DNA of 64,000 nucleotides, taken from NCBI RefSeq assembly GCF_021462225.1, contig NC_061805.1:49817860-49881859 (forward strand), given 5' to 3'. The DNA comes from Girardinichthys multiradiatus. Its lineage: Eukaryota; Chordata; Actinopteri; Cyprinodontiformes; Goodeidae. Position 1 is the first letter of the stretch, and each line of letters begins with the position of its first letter. Below are positions 33,330 to 43,800 of the stretch, in pieces. A model generated the notes under the pieces. It saw nothing but the letters and a program-made list of their open reading frames with translations. It was not told where the DNA came from and did not search any database. Made by a program: the position numbers and the translations under genes.

Positions 33330-34255
33330 TTCACACTGCAGGCAAATGTGGCCCAAATCAGATTTTTTTGGGGTCAAGTGAGCAGGTCAGGCTGTTGAAA
33401 GCAAGTGTGATCGGTCCTATCTGGCCCGTATCCGACTTTTTCAAGTCACATTTGAGCCACATTCATATGTGGTCCTGAATCCGACTCCAGTGGGAACGAC
33501 TAAGGTGGATTAGATGTGACTTTGACATCACTTTACATCGCATTCGTCACAACTTTGTGCCACCCAGCAGGAAACGGTAGCAGTTGGCAAAACAGGCGAG
33601 GTCTAGAATAGTCCTGCACAGTGGGGAGATGGTGAGATGTTACAGCTCGTTAATAAACAAGCCTAACTGAAAGGCTCTTAGGAAATGTCTGGATGTGGGA
33701 CGTAGTTTCTATTGTAAAATTCATAAACAATCCTTCAAACAGAGGACTTTAAAATGCTATCGAGGTTACGAGCATGTGATGATCCGCCCCTGCTGTGGTT
33801 CGATACACTGGATTGCATCAAGGCTTCTGCCTGTGGAGTTGAGAGGAGATGCGCCGACACATATGATTAAAAGTTGCCCTCGACATGTTAAAGGTCAGAA
33901 TAAACTCAGTCTCTGTAAAGCTGTTAACATCCCTGCTCCACCATTGCTGGCTGTCTCTGCATCCCAACAGTTTGTTGTGCTGAATTGGCAATCAGATCTC
34001 CCTAAAACGAGAGTTTCACTCTCCTTTTAGCCATGTGTTTCCCACCCAGCACCCGCTGACAACAAATGGCTTCTGTTGTGCACTTAAACCACAACAACTA
34101 TTTCTCCGTGTTTACTGTTGTGCTGCACTTTAATGACGCTCGTATTGTTCTTATGTGCATTCGGGTCAGTCTGGAGCCGCCACATTTTCAAAGAAATGGG
34201 AACGACCACACAAAACAAATCGGATTTGAGCGTTAAGACCTGCTGTGGGGACGTA
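33330..34255. mobile_element. Non-autonomous DNA transposon with imperfect TIRs
   Basis: The left end reads ggcccgttcacactgcaggc and the right end, reverse complemented, reads ACGTCCCCACAGCAGGTC. Both continue into a CAAATCxGATTT motif, so the terminal repeats are imperfect but clear. The flanks are two halves of the LINE endonuclease. I could not identify a convincing target duplication, so assignment to hAT or PIF/Harbinger stays open. The internal 111-codon ORF (33695-34030) has no recognised domain. Confidence 0.6.
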
Positions 34256-34672
34256 GTCTGATTGACTCAAACGGTGAAAACACTGGTACTGTAACAGAAG
34301 ACGCCTCACGTCTCATTATAGCCACGCACCCTCCTATGCTGATGTAACGGGACTGAGAGCTGTTAACCAGCCCAGGTGGACAAGACTTGTCTAGCTGGGA
34401 GAAGTCGTTTGGATGCTGCCACGACATTTCAGTGAGACACAGAAAGTCATACTTGTCATCCAGAAGGAGGTCCTGGGGATGATTAATCTAGACCAACATT
34501 TAGAAGTGAAATTGTCCAAGTGAGAGTTGATATAACATCAATAACTTTTTGAAGATCCTTAAAAGACAGATGAGGCAATGAGTCATAGTAGCTCCAAGTA
34601 GCTGGAGAATGGAGAACATCAGCTGCACCAATGAGAGGATAAGGTTTGGAATGTTTAACCTCATCCCAGTTT
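34256..34672 (-). pseudogene. LINE ORF2 start and endonuclease N-terminus
   Basis: The minus strand encodes 'DLLLDDKYDFLCLTE' followed by 'QHPNDFSQLDKSCPPG' and 'VFSPFES', which is the beginning of the AP endonuclease, with the metal-binding Glu in the 'LTE' motif, in fish L2-type LINEs. A frameshift and a stop lie near 34500. The frame is cut at 34255 by the DNA transposon and resumes at 33327. The 5' limit abuts the PIF/Harbinger-like terminus at about 34680. Confidence 0.7.
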
Positions 34673-34680
34673 TACGATGA

Positions 34681-36190
34681 TCAGGGCCTCACGTACAAAA
34701 GAATGCGCAGCTTTCATGCTAAAAGTTTGCGGTAGGAGGAAATTCTGAAACTGTGCACAAAAAAATTCAGATGTACGAAACTGTGCGTAGACATGTTACC
34801 GCACACGTAGCCTTCATACATCCCAATCTGCTGCAATTTCTGTGCAGCTGAACGTGGCGCTGGAACCACCCGGTCCCCGCCCCTAAATACATATGCAAAG
34901 TAGTATAAGTAGCCGGAAGTCACCCATCACGTGCTCAAATAACCATGGCAACGGTGCTGTGACAGTCCAAACCGGTTCCTGTTGGCGGAAAACCGCTGAG
35001 AGAGACTGCGTCTGTACATCATGAGGGATGCTTATGGTGAATTACAGCAAACCAACAACTTCTTGAATGAATCAGTGACTCAAACCTGACAGAAAATAAA
35101 ACGTTTGTCGGCTCGAACCCGTTTAGTTCTACAATGTGTGAATCTGAACCAAACGGTGCTGTCTAGCTGCTGCACTGAGCTCAATTAAAGCTCAATGCTG
35201 ATCATTATAATGATGTGAATGGGCCTCCTTTATGTCTATTAGAAGACTGTCACCACACACACTATATGAAGAACTTTAAACCTTTAAAACCATTCAGGAC
35301 GTCACGTAAAAAATAGAAAATGACCTAGAAGCCGCCATCGCGCATGGAGGTTATTATTATTAGATTAATTAGAATTGTTTTATACCACCTATAAATGAAT
35401 CATGAGTTGAGGCCATCGCACCACTGCATTTGCCCATCACAAATAGGTTGCACAAATATTGAATTAAATGTATATTCATAAAAGCATTTTCATGTACAGA
35501 TTCAGTTATTAAAATATAGCCTACTTTATTAATACCAAAGGGAAGTTAAATGTTGTTGCTCCTTTTATACAGGTTTCTTCAAAGAGCTGTTGTAGATGCT
35601 GATGGCTGAGGGCATGATGGGGTCCTTATAGCAGTATGGGTCCAGTCCGTAGCTCCTCTATATCTGAGCAACATGACCCGGCTCAGGGATGTTAAATCCC
35701 TGACCTGTCAGTCAGCTCCATCTGAAAAACTCAGGCTAAAAGCACGGCGGCGGCGAGAGAACTGGAACCGACACCAACGACCCACGGTTCCTCTTGGTTT
35801 CCCTCTGTAATGCTGAGGACATCTCCGTGCAGAGCTCCAAAATAATTGCCCTGGTCAATCTAAACCGGCTGATAAGCCATGCATCATCATGTACCAGCAG
35901 ATCAGTAAGATCTCTGAAAAAAAAAACCTCTCCAACGTCTTCCATCAGCGATGTCCTCCAGCTGTGCCACAGCTGCCATCGCTCCACAATTACGCGCAAC
36001 TTTCTGCAGCTGTTTATGGACATGTGTGATTGTCTCCAGCTTGTCCACCTTCATCAAACCTGACTTGTTAGGAATGAATCTGCTGATCCGACAGTTTTCT
36101 TTTTCAGTGAGAATGAAAGTGTCCCTTAGATGATTCTCATACATTTTATGCTCCTCAGCGCACAGACCGATGCTCATTTCTATCTACAGG
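34681..36190 (-). mobile_element. PIF/Harbinger-like remnant
   Basis: The low-coordinate end reads agggcctcacgtacaaaaga with internal gtgcgtagac-type motifs, resembling PIF/Harbinger termini of fish. A HARBI1-like transposase fragment lies inside on the minus strand at 35650-35890. No matching terminus was found on the other side up to 37 kb, so the right boundary is a guess. A LINE-like tail piece (tttattaataccaaagggaa) at about 35525-35640 suggests another insertion or rearrangement within it. Confidence 0.5.
35650..35890 (-). pseudogene. HARBI1-like transposase fragment
   Basis: The minus strand encodes 'DDAWLISRFRLTRAIILELC' at about 35830-35890, a sequence I associate with the N-terminal part of HARBI1-type (PIF/Harbinger) transposases, followed by 'RETKRNRG'. 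In another frame, blocks correspond to 'FSDGAD' and 'LTSLSRVM', matching the 'ELxDRSGIS..TLSR' helix region. At least one frameshift and stops are present and the DDE catalytic half is missing, so it is a relic. The upstream 91-codon ORF (35902-36177) might be a lineage-specific part of the same element, but I do not recognise it. Confidence 0.6.
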
Positions 36191-36439
36191 CGACAGAAAA
36201 CAGGAGGTTTCACAGTTTCCATCATTTTCTGAGGTGTGTTACATTATTGTATGACAAGAAATGTGATTCAGTTTGATCGCTCAGGTTTAAACCATAAAAG
36301 CTCAGAGTCATGAAGAAGCATCAGGTTTGATGTTTTCTGTGGTCCGTATGACTGGAAAGGCGCTATATAAGTTCAGGCTATTTACCAACTGACAACAAAT
36401 GTGATCTAAAGGCACTTAAAATTCATTCAATATACAGAA

Positions 36440-36785
36440 ATAAAGTCAATTCAATGTATTAATGCAAACTGATTCCAAATCAGTTACAAATATTCAATTT
36501 GATCTCAGTGTTTGGACAACACAGTCAAGTCGTTTAGTATTCGAATGGCTAAAACCTATTCTGAGTAAACTGAGCCAACTGGATCGAGTCTGGACCTGCA
36601 GCATTTTCTCCTCCTGAACGTACGTGTGGTAACAGTAGACAGTCGATTACGTGGTGGTGTTCAGGTTGCAGCAACCCCTCATGGTGAGCATGCATGTAGC
36701 GACAGTGGGGAGGAAAACTCCCCTTTAACAGCAAGAAACCTCCAGCAGAACCAGAACCAGGGTCAGTGTGAGCGGCCATCTGCAG
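36440..36785 (+). repeat. Dispersed teleost repeat, copy 3
   Basis: This has the same core as copies 1 and 2 (gcatgcatgtagcgacagtg, then aagaaacctccagcagaacc, to gagcggccatctgc), with more divergence than those two show from each other. Just upstream, at 36355-36400, a short LINE-tail motif (aaggcgctatataagt) is seen. Confidence 0.7.
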
Positions 36786-36869
36786 CTTTGATCAAGTATC
36801 CAAAGCAATAGATTCTAGACAGGAATTATTTAATTAACAAAGATTAGGTCAAAGTGGAAATGTTATGTA

Positions 36870-37015
36870 TGAGAAACTAAGTACACCCCCTGATCCAGAG
36901 ACTTGTAGTACCATCTTTAACGGCAAGAACTATGAGGTTTTCTGTCTGCCTTTAATGGTCTCTCAGATTCCGGTGGGATTTGGGCTCTTAAAACAACAGT
37001 TTGTTGAGCTTGTGG
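36870..37015 (-). pseudogene. Tc1/mariner fragment (same family as the 6.7 kb relic)
   Basis: The segment starts at gagaaactaagtacaccccc, the terminus of the family whose relic begins at 6665. It continues with agacttgtagtacca and ggtctctcaga, which line up with that relic's first 110 bp. It is truncated after about 145 bp. Confidence 0.55.
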
Positions 37016-37019
37016 CAAA

Positions 37020-40000
37020 CTAAATCTAAATACAGAATAAAGGCCTTCCGAAAGAAGACAATTTTAAAACGGAAAACAAAATGAATTTCTACCAATAAAA
37101 TGGTGCACTAAGGAGCCAAAAATGGTGTCCTGCAGCCATTTTATTCATTGAACACACACTTCATGTATAGTGTGGGTTTGCATGTTGGCTTAATACAAGG
37201 AATCTCTTATTAAAAACTGTCTCCTCTAAATTCCCCTCAGTGGCACCGGCTTCCTTCCTGTTTTAATCTGCAGTCCCCAATGGAAAAGCTGGTGTTTCAG
37301 AGCAAAACAAATAGTGTCAGAATAAAGCCCGATTGGGCTCCACAGAACCCCGACCCCCACAATTAGACCTGTCGTGATAATTGCTTTGTGATAGCTCTGG
37401 CTGCAGAGGGAGAGGGGAGGCAGATTAGTTCAGGACCACAACCAGGTGAGGTTAATAAGAGCACTTCCAGGGGATTGTCAAATCAATCTCTTTCCATTTT
37501 ACATGCAGCAGCGTGCCAGGACTGAGGGAAGTCCCCCAAAGACCCTCCAACCCTAGTCCACACAGGATGCCGATCTGTCCTGACTCTGCAGCTGAGAGGG
37601 AGAAAGTGAGTCTGTGTGACTCCATGGATCAGCTGTGAAAAGCAGTGTTTCTGTTTGTGAAAAATTCAGATTTCAGGAGCAGCAGGACTCTTCATACGAT
37701 GGATCTCTGCAGCTCTTTGAGCTCCACAGCTGTGATGTTAACCCAGAAAACTTCAGATGCACTGATCAGAGATCTCATAAAGCTCCAACCTGCTAATTCT
37801 GATACTTTCTAGATAGACAGAAAACCAAACAGTCTTATTAATAAAATGTTTAGAATAAAGCTAAACAATTTCTCCCAGAGTCCGTCTCCCTCTCTCTGCA
37901 TCACTGGGAATGTAATAAAACTCTCCAGATTGTGGGACAGAGGTATCTATAAATAAAACCAAAGTAAAACTGATTTCATCTCTTTTACAAGACAGATGAA
38001 AGCTCACCTTTCTCACTCCATCGTTTATTGTAGCTGACCTCAAGCAGCCTCTCTGCTGTGATCGATCACTGATGATTTAAACCAGAGCCAGACGACGTCA
38101 CACAGTGTGTGTGAGCGTCTATTAGAATCACACTACTGCAGAGCTGTGTTTGATTACAAGGCAGAAAAAGGTCTCAGAATAGCTATTCTGAAAATAGATT
38201 AAAAATGTGTCAAATAAAAACACCCAAAGTCCAGAGAAGGACTTTCAAAGACCTTCAGAAAACCAGGAGAACTTGATCAAGTTTAAATGATGAGTCCAGC
38301 TGATCGGAGGGAAGGTGTGAAGACATTAGTGATGAACAAAGACTCGTCACATGGTGAGTCAGTGAACCAAACATCAACTAATGTCCTCCCTCTGCCTGAT
38401 GTAGAGGTTCTGCTCCACACCATCTCCTGGATGTGTTTCCAAAGGCTCTCCATGCTGAGAAACAGACAGCGAGGAAAAGCTCAAGATTCATGTTTTAATG
38501 GAAGTGGTTCCTCCCTGCTGACAGCCCAAACACACTCGCTTCGAGCGCCTCCGTCATAAAACGCTGTGTGAGGAGGTGAATCAAAGGGACAGCACCACAG
38601 CGCTCCTCTTATGGGGCCGCAGGACCACCAGAGGTGATCCACGGCAGCTGGAGGCCAATTCATAAACCTGTCTGATGTTGCTTCCATCACAGGAGAGACG
38701 TTAGGAGGAAACGGAAAGACGCGTTTGATCCATGGTTGTTTTAAAACTTTATTTTACTGCAGAATGATCCTTTATTTGTCCCTCAGTAGCAACATTTATT
38801 TCTATTAACAGCAAATTGAAGTAGCACACTAAAGATAAGCACTTATAATAAAATAAAACTAATTACAGGACTCAATTAAAGGTACGTTCTTCCATAAAAG
38901 GATATTAACAGTTATACTAAGTGTTACCGATTTGTCAGACAGGGACGTGACTCTAGATGAGGGCTGAATTGTTTCATACTAATTGGTTTTGCCTTAATTA
39001 AAGAAAGTAAAATCATATTTTTTTCTCTTAACCAGAAAGACCCGTGCCTTTAAAAAATGTCTCGAGTATTTTTCTTCGTATCGTTATCGGGTTTGAATCT
39101 TAGTACCGGCTCAGCCCAACTTTCTGTACGTGTGAGAATCTAAAAATATTCATTTCTAATAATCTGCTAATTCACTGCATGGTGAGAAGGCTGAAGAGGT
39201 CACCTTTAAACACCTCGATGTTGTGCTGTCAAACAGTTTCAATCCTGGGACTCTGCATGTGAGGCTAAAAGGTTCTGAGTCAGTGGAGCAGACGGGCCTC
39301 GCTGTGGGAGGATTTACAGTTGGACTAACAGATCAGGACGACTAATTGAAATCAAAATATCACCCAGACACCTAATCCTCCTTCAGCACAGCCACGCTGC
39401 GTCCTCATCGACACCTAAAGCTGCAGCTCGTCCCGAGGCGACCCGGGTCCAACCGGGCTCAGGTTACAGTTTCTATTTACCTTCCTCAGGCTCAGAGGAG
39501 TCATCTGCTCACTGAACATACCGGGCCAGGGCTAAAACCCATTACAATGATAAGTGATTACTGAGGTCAAGCAAATATAAAAATACAAACACAGAAGAAG
39601 GCTTATTGGCCAGTAGAATAATGATCCTCTGAAGAACACCTTCAGAACCAAGCCTTCAACCCTCAGATTTCATCTCATTCGATCCTCGTCAAGCTGAAGC
39701 CGAGCCATCGTTATTTACGATATCTCTTACAGCCTTGTCGAGGCTTGGTGTTGATTGAAAAATTAATCCTGATTTGAAACCTTGAGGTTCAGTCCGGCAT
39801 CTCTGATTTCTACACCAAGTAGAACCAGTATCTGGGACAGAGTGGCCTAGAGGTGGTGATGAGAGCATCCAGGTTGGTTCATCAAACCAAACTGGATTCA
39901 TCTAAATGAAAACATTCAGGATGTACATAGAAGACACCTTCACACATAAGTCTGGGTTCTGATTGGCTGTTCAGACGAATCTGATGGATTACATTTGAGC

Positions 40001-40410
40001 AGATCCAATAATTTACCAACAATTAGTTGCAGCAGAGTAACTGCATCGCTCCACCATCAGAAGATGAAAGACAAAACTAAGACTTGAAGGCACTTAGTTG
40101 CATCCATCTCGTAAGGATGACCATTCCAAGCAAGACGCTGCATTTATCCAACTTATTACTCCAAGGCTTCTCTCACGGTCGCTCCACAGGTCAGGGAGCA
40201 CCTCATCTGAGCCCCACTGTCCACCAAACCCCCCTACAGGAACAGTTCAATGCCACAGGTGGGCTACACAAAGAACAGACAAGAAGAACCTTGACATATG
40301 TCAGAACCCCGGGAACCGGTTCAGTTTTCTGTTCTGCCTACAGCCGGTGGAGTTCCTCCCGAAGGCAAGAGACGTATTTTGCTTTTTGTAGAGGTTTCAT
40401 TTGCTCCTGA
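37020..40410. other. No certain gene; weak exon-like segment at 37509-37605
   Basis: Mostly short ORFs without domains. A LINE-tail-like repeat (atcctttatttgtccctcag) sits near 38765. The blocks at 37320-37610 and 38480-38700 are GC-richer and look less repetitive than their surroundings. I cannot tell conserved noncoding sequence from chance here. Confidence 0.4.
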
Positions 40411-40414
40411 GGAC

Positions 40415-43191
40415 AGAACAGGCAGCGAATAAGCAACGAACAGTCGCCGAATAAGCAACAAACAGGCAGCGAATAAGCAACGAACAGTCGCCGAATAAGC
40501 AACAAACAGGCAGCGAATAAGCAAAGAACAGTCGCCGAATAAGCAACAAACAGGCAGCGAATAAGCAAAGAACAGTCGCCGAATAAGCAACAAACAGGCA
40601 GCGAATAAGCAAAGAACAGTCGCCGAATAAGCAACAAACAGGCAGCGAATAAGCAACGAACAGTCGGCACACAGGCAGCGAACAGGCAACGAATAAGCAA
40701 CGAACAGGCAGCAAACAGTCGCCGAATAAGCAACGAACAGGAAACGAACAGGCAGCGAATAAACAACGAACAGGCAGCGAATAAGCAACGAACAGGCAGC
40801 GAATAAGCAAAGAACAGTCGCCGAATAAGCAACGAACAGGCAGCGAATAAGCAAAGAACAGTCGCCGAATAAGCAACGAACAGGCAGCGAATAAGCAACG
40901 AACAGTCGGCACACAGGCAGCAAACAGGCAACGAATAAGCAACGAACAGGCAGCGAATAAGCAACGAACAGGCAGCAAACAGTCGCCGAATAAGCAACGA
41001 ACAGGCAACGAACAGGCAGCGAATAAGCAACGAACAGGCAGCGAATAAGCAAAGAACAGTCGCCGAATAAGCAACGAACAGGCAGCGAATAAGCAAAGAA
41101 CAGTCGCCGAATAAGCAACGAACAGGCAGCGAATAAGCAACGAACAGGCAGCGAATAAGCAACGAACAGGCAGCAAACAGTCGCCGAATAAGCAACAAAC
41201 AGGCAACGAACAGGCAGCGAATAAGCAACGAACAGGCAGCGAATAAGCAACGAACAGGCAGCGAATAAGCAAAGAACAGTCGCCGAATAAGCAACGAACA
41301 GGCAGCGAATAAGCAACGAACAGGCAGCGAATAAGCAACGAACAGGCAGCAAACAGTCGCCGAATAAGCAACAAACAAGCAACGAACAGGCAGCGAATAA
41401 GCAACGAACAGTCGGCACACAGGCAGCGAACAGGCAACGAATAAGCAACGAACAGGCAGCAAACAGTCGCCGAATAAGCAACGAACAGGAAACGAACAGG
41501 CAGCGAATAAACAACGAACAGGCAGCGAATAAGCAACGAACAGGCAGCGAATAAGCAAAGAACAGTCGCCGAATAAGCAACGAACAGGCAGCGAATAAGC
41601 AAAGAACAGTCGCCGAATAAGCAACAAACAGGCAGCGAATAAGCAACGAACAGTCGGCACACAGGCAGCAAACAGGCAACGAATAAGCAACGAACAGGCA
41701 GCGAATAAGCAACGAACAGGCAGCAAACAGTCGCCGAATAAGCAACGAACAGGCAACGAACAGGCAGCGAATAAGCAACGAACAGGCAGCGAATAAGCAA
41801 AGAACAGTCGCCGAATAAGCAACGAACAGGCAGCGAATAAGCAAAGAACAGTCGCCGAATAAGCAACGAACAGGCAGCGAATAAGCAACGAACAGGCAGC
41901 GAATAAGCAACGAACAGGCAGCAAACAGTCGCCGAATAAGCAACAAACAGGCAACGAACAGGCAGCGAATAAGCAACGAACAGGCAGCGAATAAGCAACG
42001 AACAGGCAGCGAATAAGCAAAGAACAGTCGCCGAATAAGCAACGAACAGGCAGCGAATAAGCAACGAACAGGCAGCGAATAAGCAACGAACAGGCAGCAA
42101 ACAGTCGCCGAATAAGCAACAAACAAGCAACGAACAGGCAGCGAATAAGCAACGAACAGTCGGCACACAGGCAGCGAACAGGCAACGAATAAGCAACGAA
42201 CAGGCAGCAAACAGTCGCCGAATAAGCAACGAACAGGAAACGAACAGGCAGCGAATAAACAACGAACAGGCAGCGAATAAGCAACGAACAGGCAGCGAAT
42301 AAGCAAAGAACAGTCGCCGAATAAGCAACGAACAGGCAGCGAATAAGCAAAGAACAGTCGCCGAATAAGCAACAAACAGGCAGCGAATAAGCAACGAACA
42401 GTCGGCACACAGGCAGCAAACAGGCAACGAATAAGCAACGAACAGGCAGCGAATAAGCAACGAACAGGCAGCAAACAGTCGCCGAATAAGCAACGAACAG
42501 GCAACGAACAGGCAGCGAATAAGCAACGAACAGGCAGCGAATAAGCAAAGAACAGTCGCCGAATAAGCAACGAACAGGCAGCGAATAAGCAAAGAACAGT
42601 CGCCGAATAAGCAACGAACAGGCAGCGAATAAGCAACGAACAGGCAGCGAATAAGCAACGAACAGGCAGCAAACAGTCGCCGAATAAGCAACAAACAGGC
42701 AACGAACAGGCAGCGAATAAGCAACGAACAGGCAGCGAATAAGCAACGAACAGGCAGCGAATAAGCAGTCGCCGAATAAGCAACGAACAGGCAGCGAATA
42801 AGCAACGAACAGGCAGCGAATAAGCAACGAACAGGCAGCAAACAGTCGCCGAATAAGCAACAAACAAGCAACGAACAGGCAGCGAATAAGCAACGAACAG
42901 GCAGCGAATAAGCAACGAACAGGCAGCGAATAAGCAAAGAACAGTCGCCGAATAAGCAACGAACAGGCAGCGAATAAGCAACGAACAGTCGGCACACAGG
43001 CAGCGAACAGGCAACGAATAAGCAACGAACAGGCAGCGAATAAGCAAAGAACAGTCGCCGAATAAGCAACGAACAGGCAGCGAATAAGCAACGAACAGTC
43101 GGCACACAGGCAGCGAATAAGCAACAAACAGTCGGCACACAGGCAGCGAATAAGCAACGAACAGGCAGCGAACAGGCAACGAATAAGCAAC
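40415..43191. repeat. 2.8 kb minisatellite of 11-bp units with a 748-bp higher-order repeat
   Basis: The whole stretch is built from 11-bp units such as caacgaacagg, cagcgaataag, cgccgaataag and cggcacacagg, about 250 in all. Rare variants recur at a fixed distance: the second g before aaacgaacagg at 40741, 41489 and 42237, the cagtcggcacacaggcagcg unit at 40661, 41409 and 42157, and its second form at 40903, 41651 and 42399. Every interval is exactly 748 bp (68 units), so there is a higher-order repeat of about three copies that are almost identical where compared. The plus strand is T-poor and nearly every unit has a CpG. Minus-strand ORFs of 913-990 codons in all three frames are a by-product of the period and composition, not genes. 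Confidence 0.98.
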
Positions 43192-43289
43192 TTGCAATTT
43201 GAACAGAAAAAGCTTTTTTTAACCATTAAAACTGACCTGTGGGGGGCAGCATTAACCATTTGATTCAGGTGTGTTAGAGCAGGGATGCA

Positions 43290-43800
43290 TCCAAAGGTTG
43301 AAGGCAGCACCTATGTGGACAGGAAGCAAGCTAGGGTGCTGTTGAAGAACATAGTTGAAGTTGAGAGAACCTCCCTCAGAGCAAAGATAGAAGAAGCTAG
43401 TTTCGTCTCCATCACGTAACAGAGGAGAAAATCTTTTATATCCGTCTGTGTTAGGAAGGTGGAGCTGAGCTTTGTTGGAATACAGGCGGTGGAAAGGGCA
43501 GATGCAGAGATTATCACCAACATCATCACCAGTTTGATGACAAGAGTCTGTAGAGAAGATAAGTGGCTGGACAAGCTGTGTGCAACTGATGGAGCATCAG
43601 TAGTGAGAGTGGAGGAAGAGGTGGGGTCAGCAGGCTAAAAGCAAAGAACAGCAATCATGACCATGTTTGAAAGCAGCATTTCTCTACCCTGGTCCATAGG
43701 ACCACAGTCCTTCATGCTTTAGATGTGTATCTGCTTCAGCACATCCGAACCAATGATTGCTTTACCTGCTGCATGCCACCAAGAGCTGCAGAAGCCTTCA
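43290..43800 (+). pseudogene. hAT / ZNF862-like transposase relic
   Basis: In one plus-strand frame, from about 43423 to a stop near 43638, the translation includes 'VELSFVGIQAVERADAEII', then 'LMTRVC' and 'KLCATDGASV'. This resembles the central part of hAT-derived ZNF862-like proteins, where 'FxGIQAVERADA' and a 'TDGASV' block are typical. Upstream blocks 'RKQARVLLKNIVE' and 'KIEEASFVS' fit the same protein but are separated by a stop. Further downstream, around 43690-43770, 'HRTTVLHALDVYLLQ' could be the next block. The copy is broken and partial. It lies directly beside the minisatellite. Confidence 0.55.

Larger units (their letters stand above)
30840..34672 (-). mobile_element. Second L2-type LINE, with two nested DNA transposons
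   Basis: Minus-strand pieces in the correct order, from high to low coordinates: ORF2 start and endonuclease N-terminus (34256-34672), endonuclease C-terminus and linker (32677-33327), RT fingers (32205-32430) and RT (30860-31059). The interruptions are a DNA transposon at about 33330-34255 and a TA-flanked element at 31060-32202. It is truncated after the first RT palm motif at the low end and lacks a tail. Frameshifts and stops show it is dead. Confidence 0.75.

Noticed and set aside
36549..36779. 76-codon minus-strand ORF beginning 'MAAHTDPGSGSAGG'
   Set aside because: It lies in the dispersed repeat and a similar frame recurs in the copy at 28.8 kb, so it is repeat-derived.
40415..43191. 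CRISPR-like array
   Set aside because: The units are contiguous 11-mers without unique spacers, there are no cas genes, and the context is vertebrate.
40321..43310. Three minus-strand ORFs of 913-990 codons
   Set aside because: They lie entirely within the 11-bp minisatellite, exist in all three frames, encode the same hydrophobic Cys/Leu/Phe cycle and end in unrelated flanks. A stop-free tandem repeat explains them fully.
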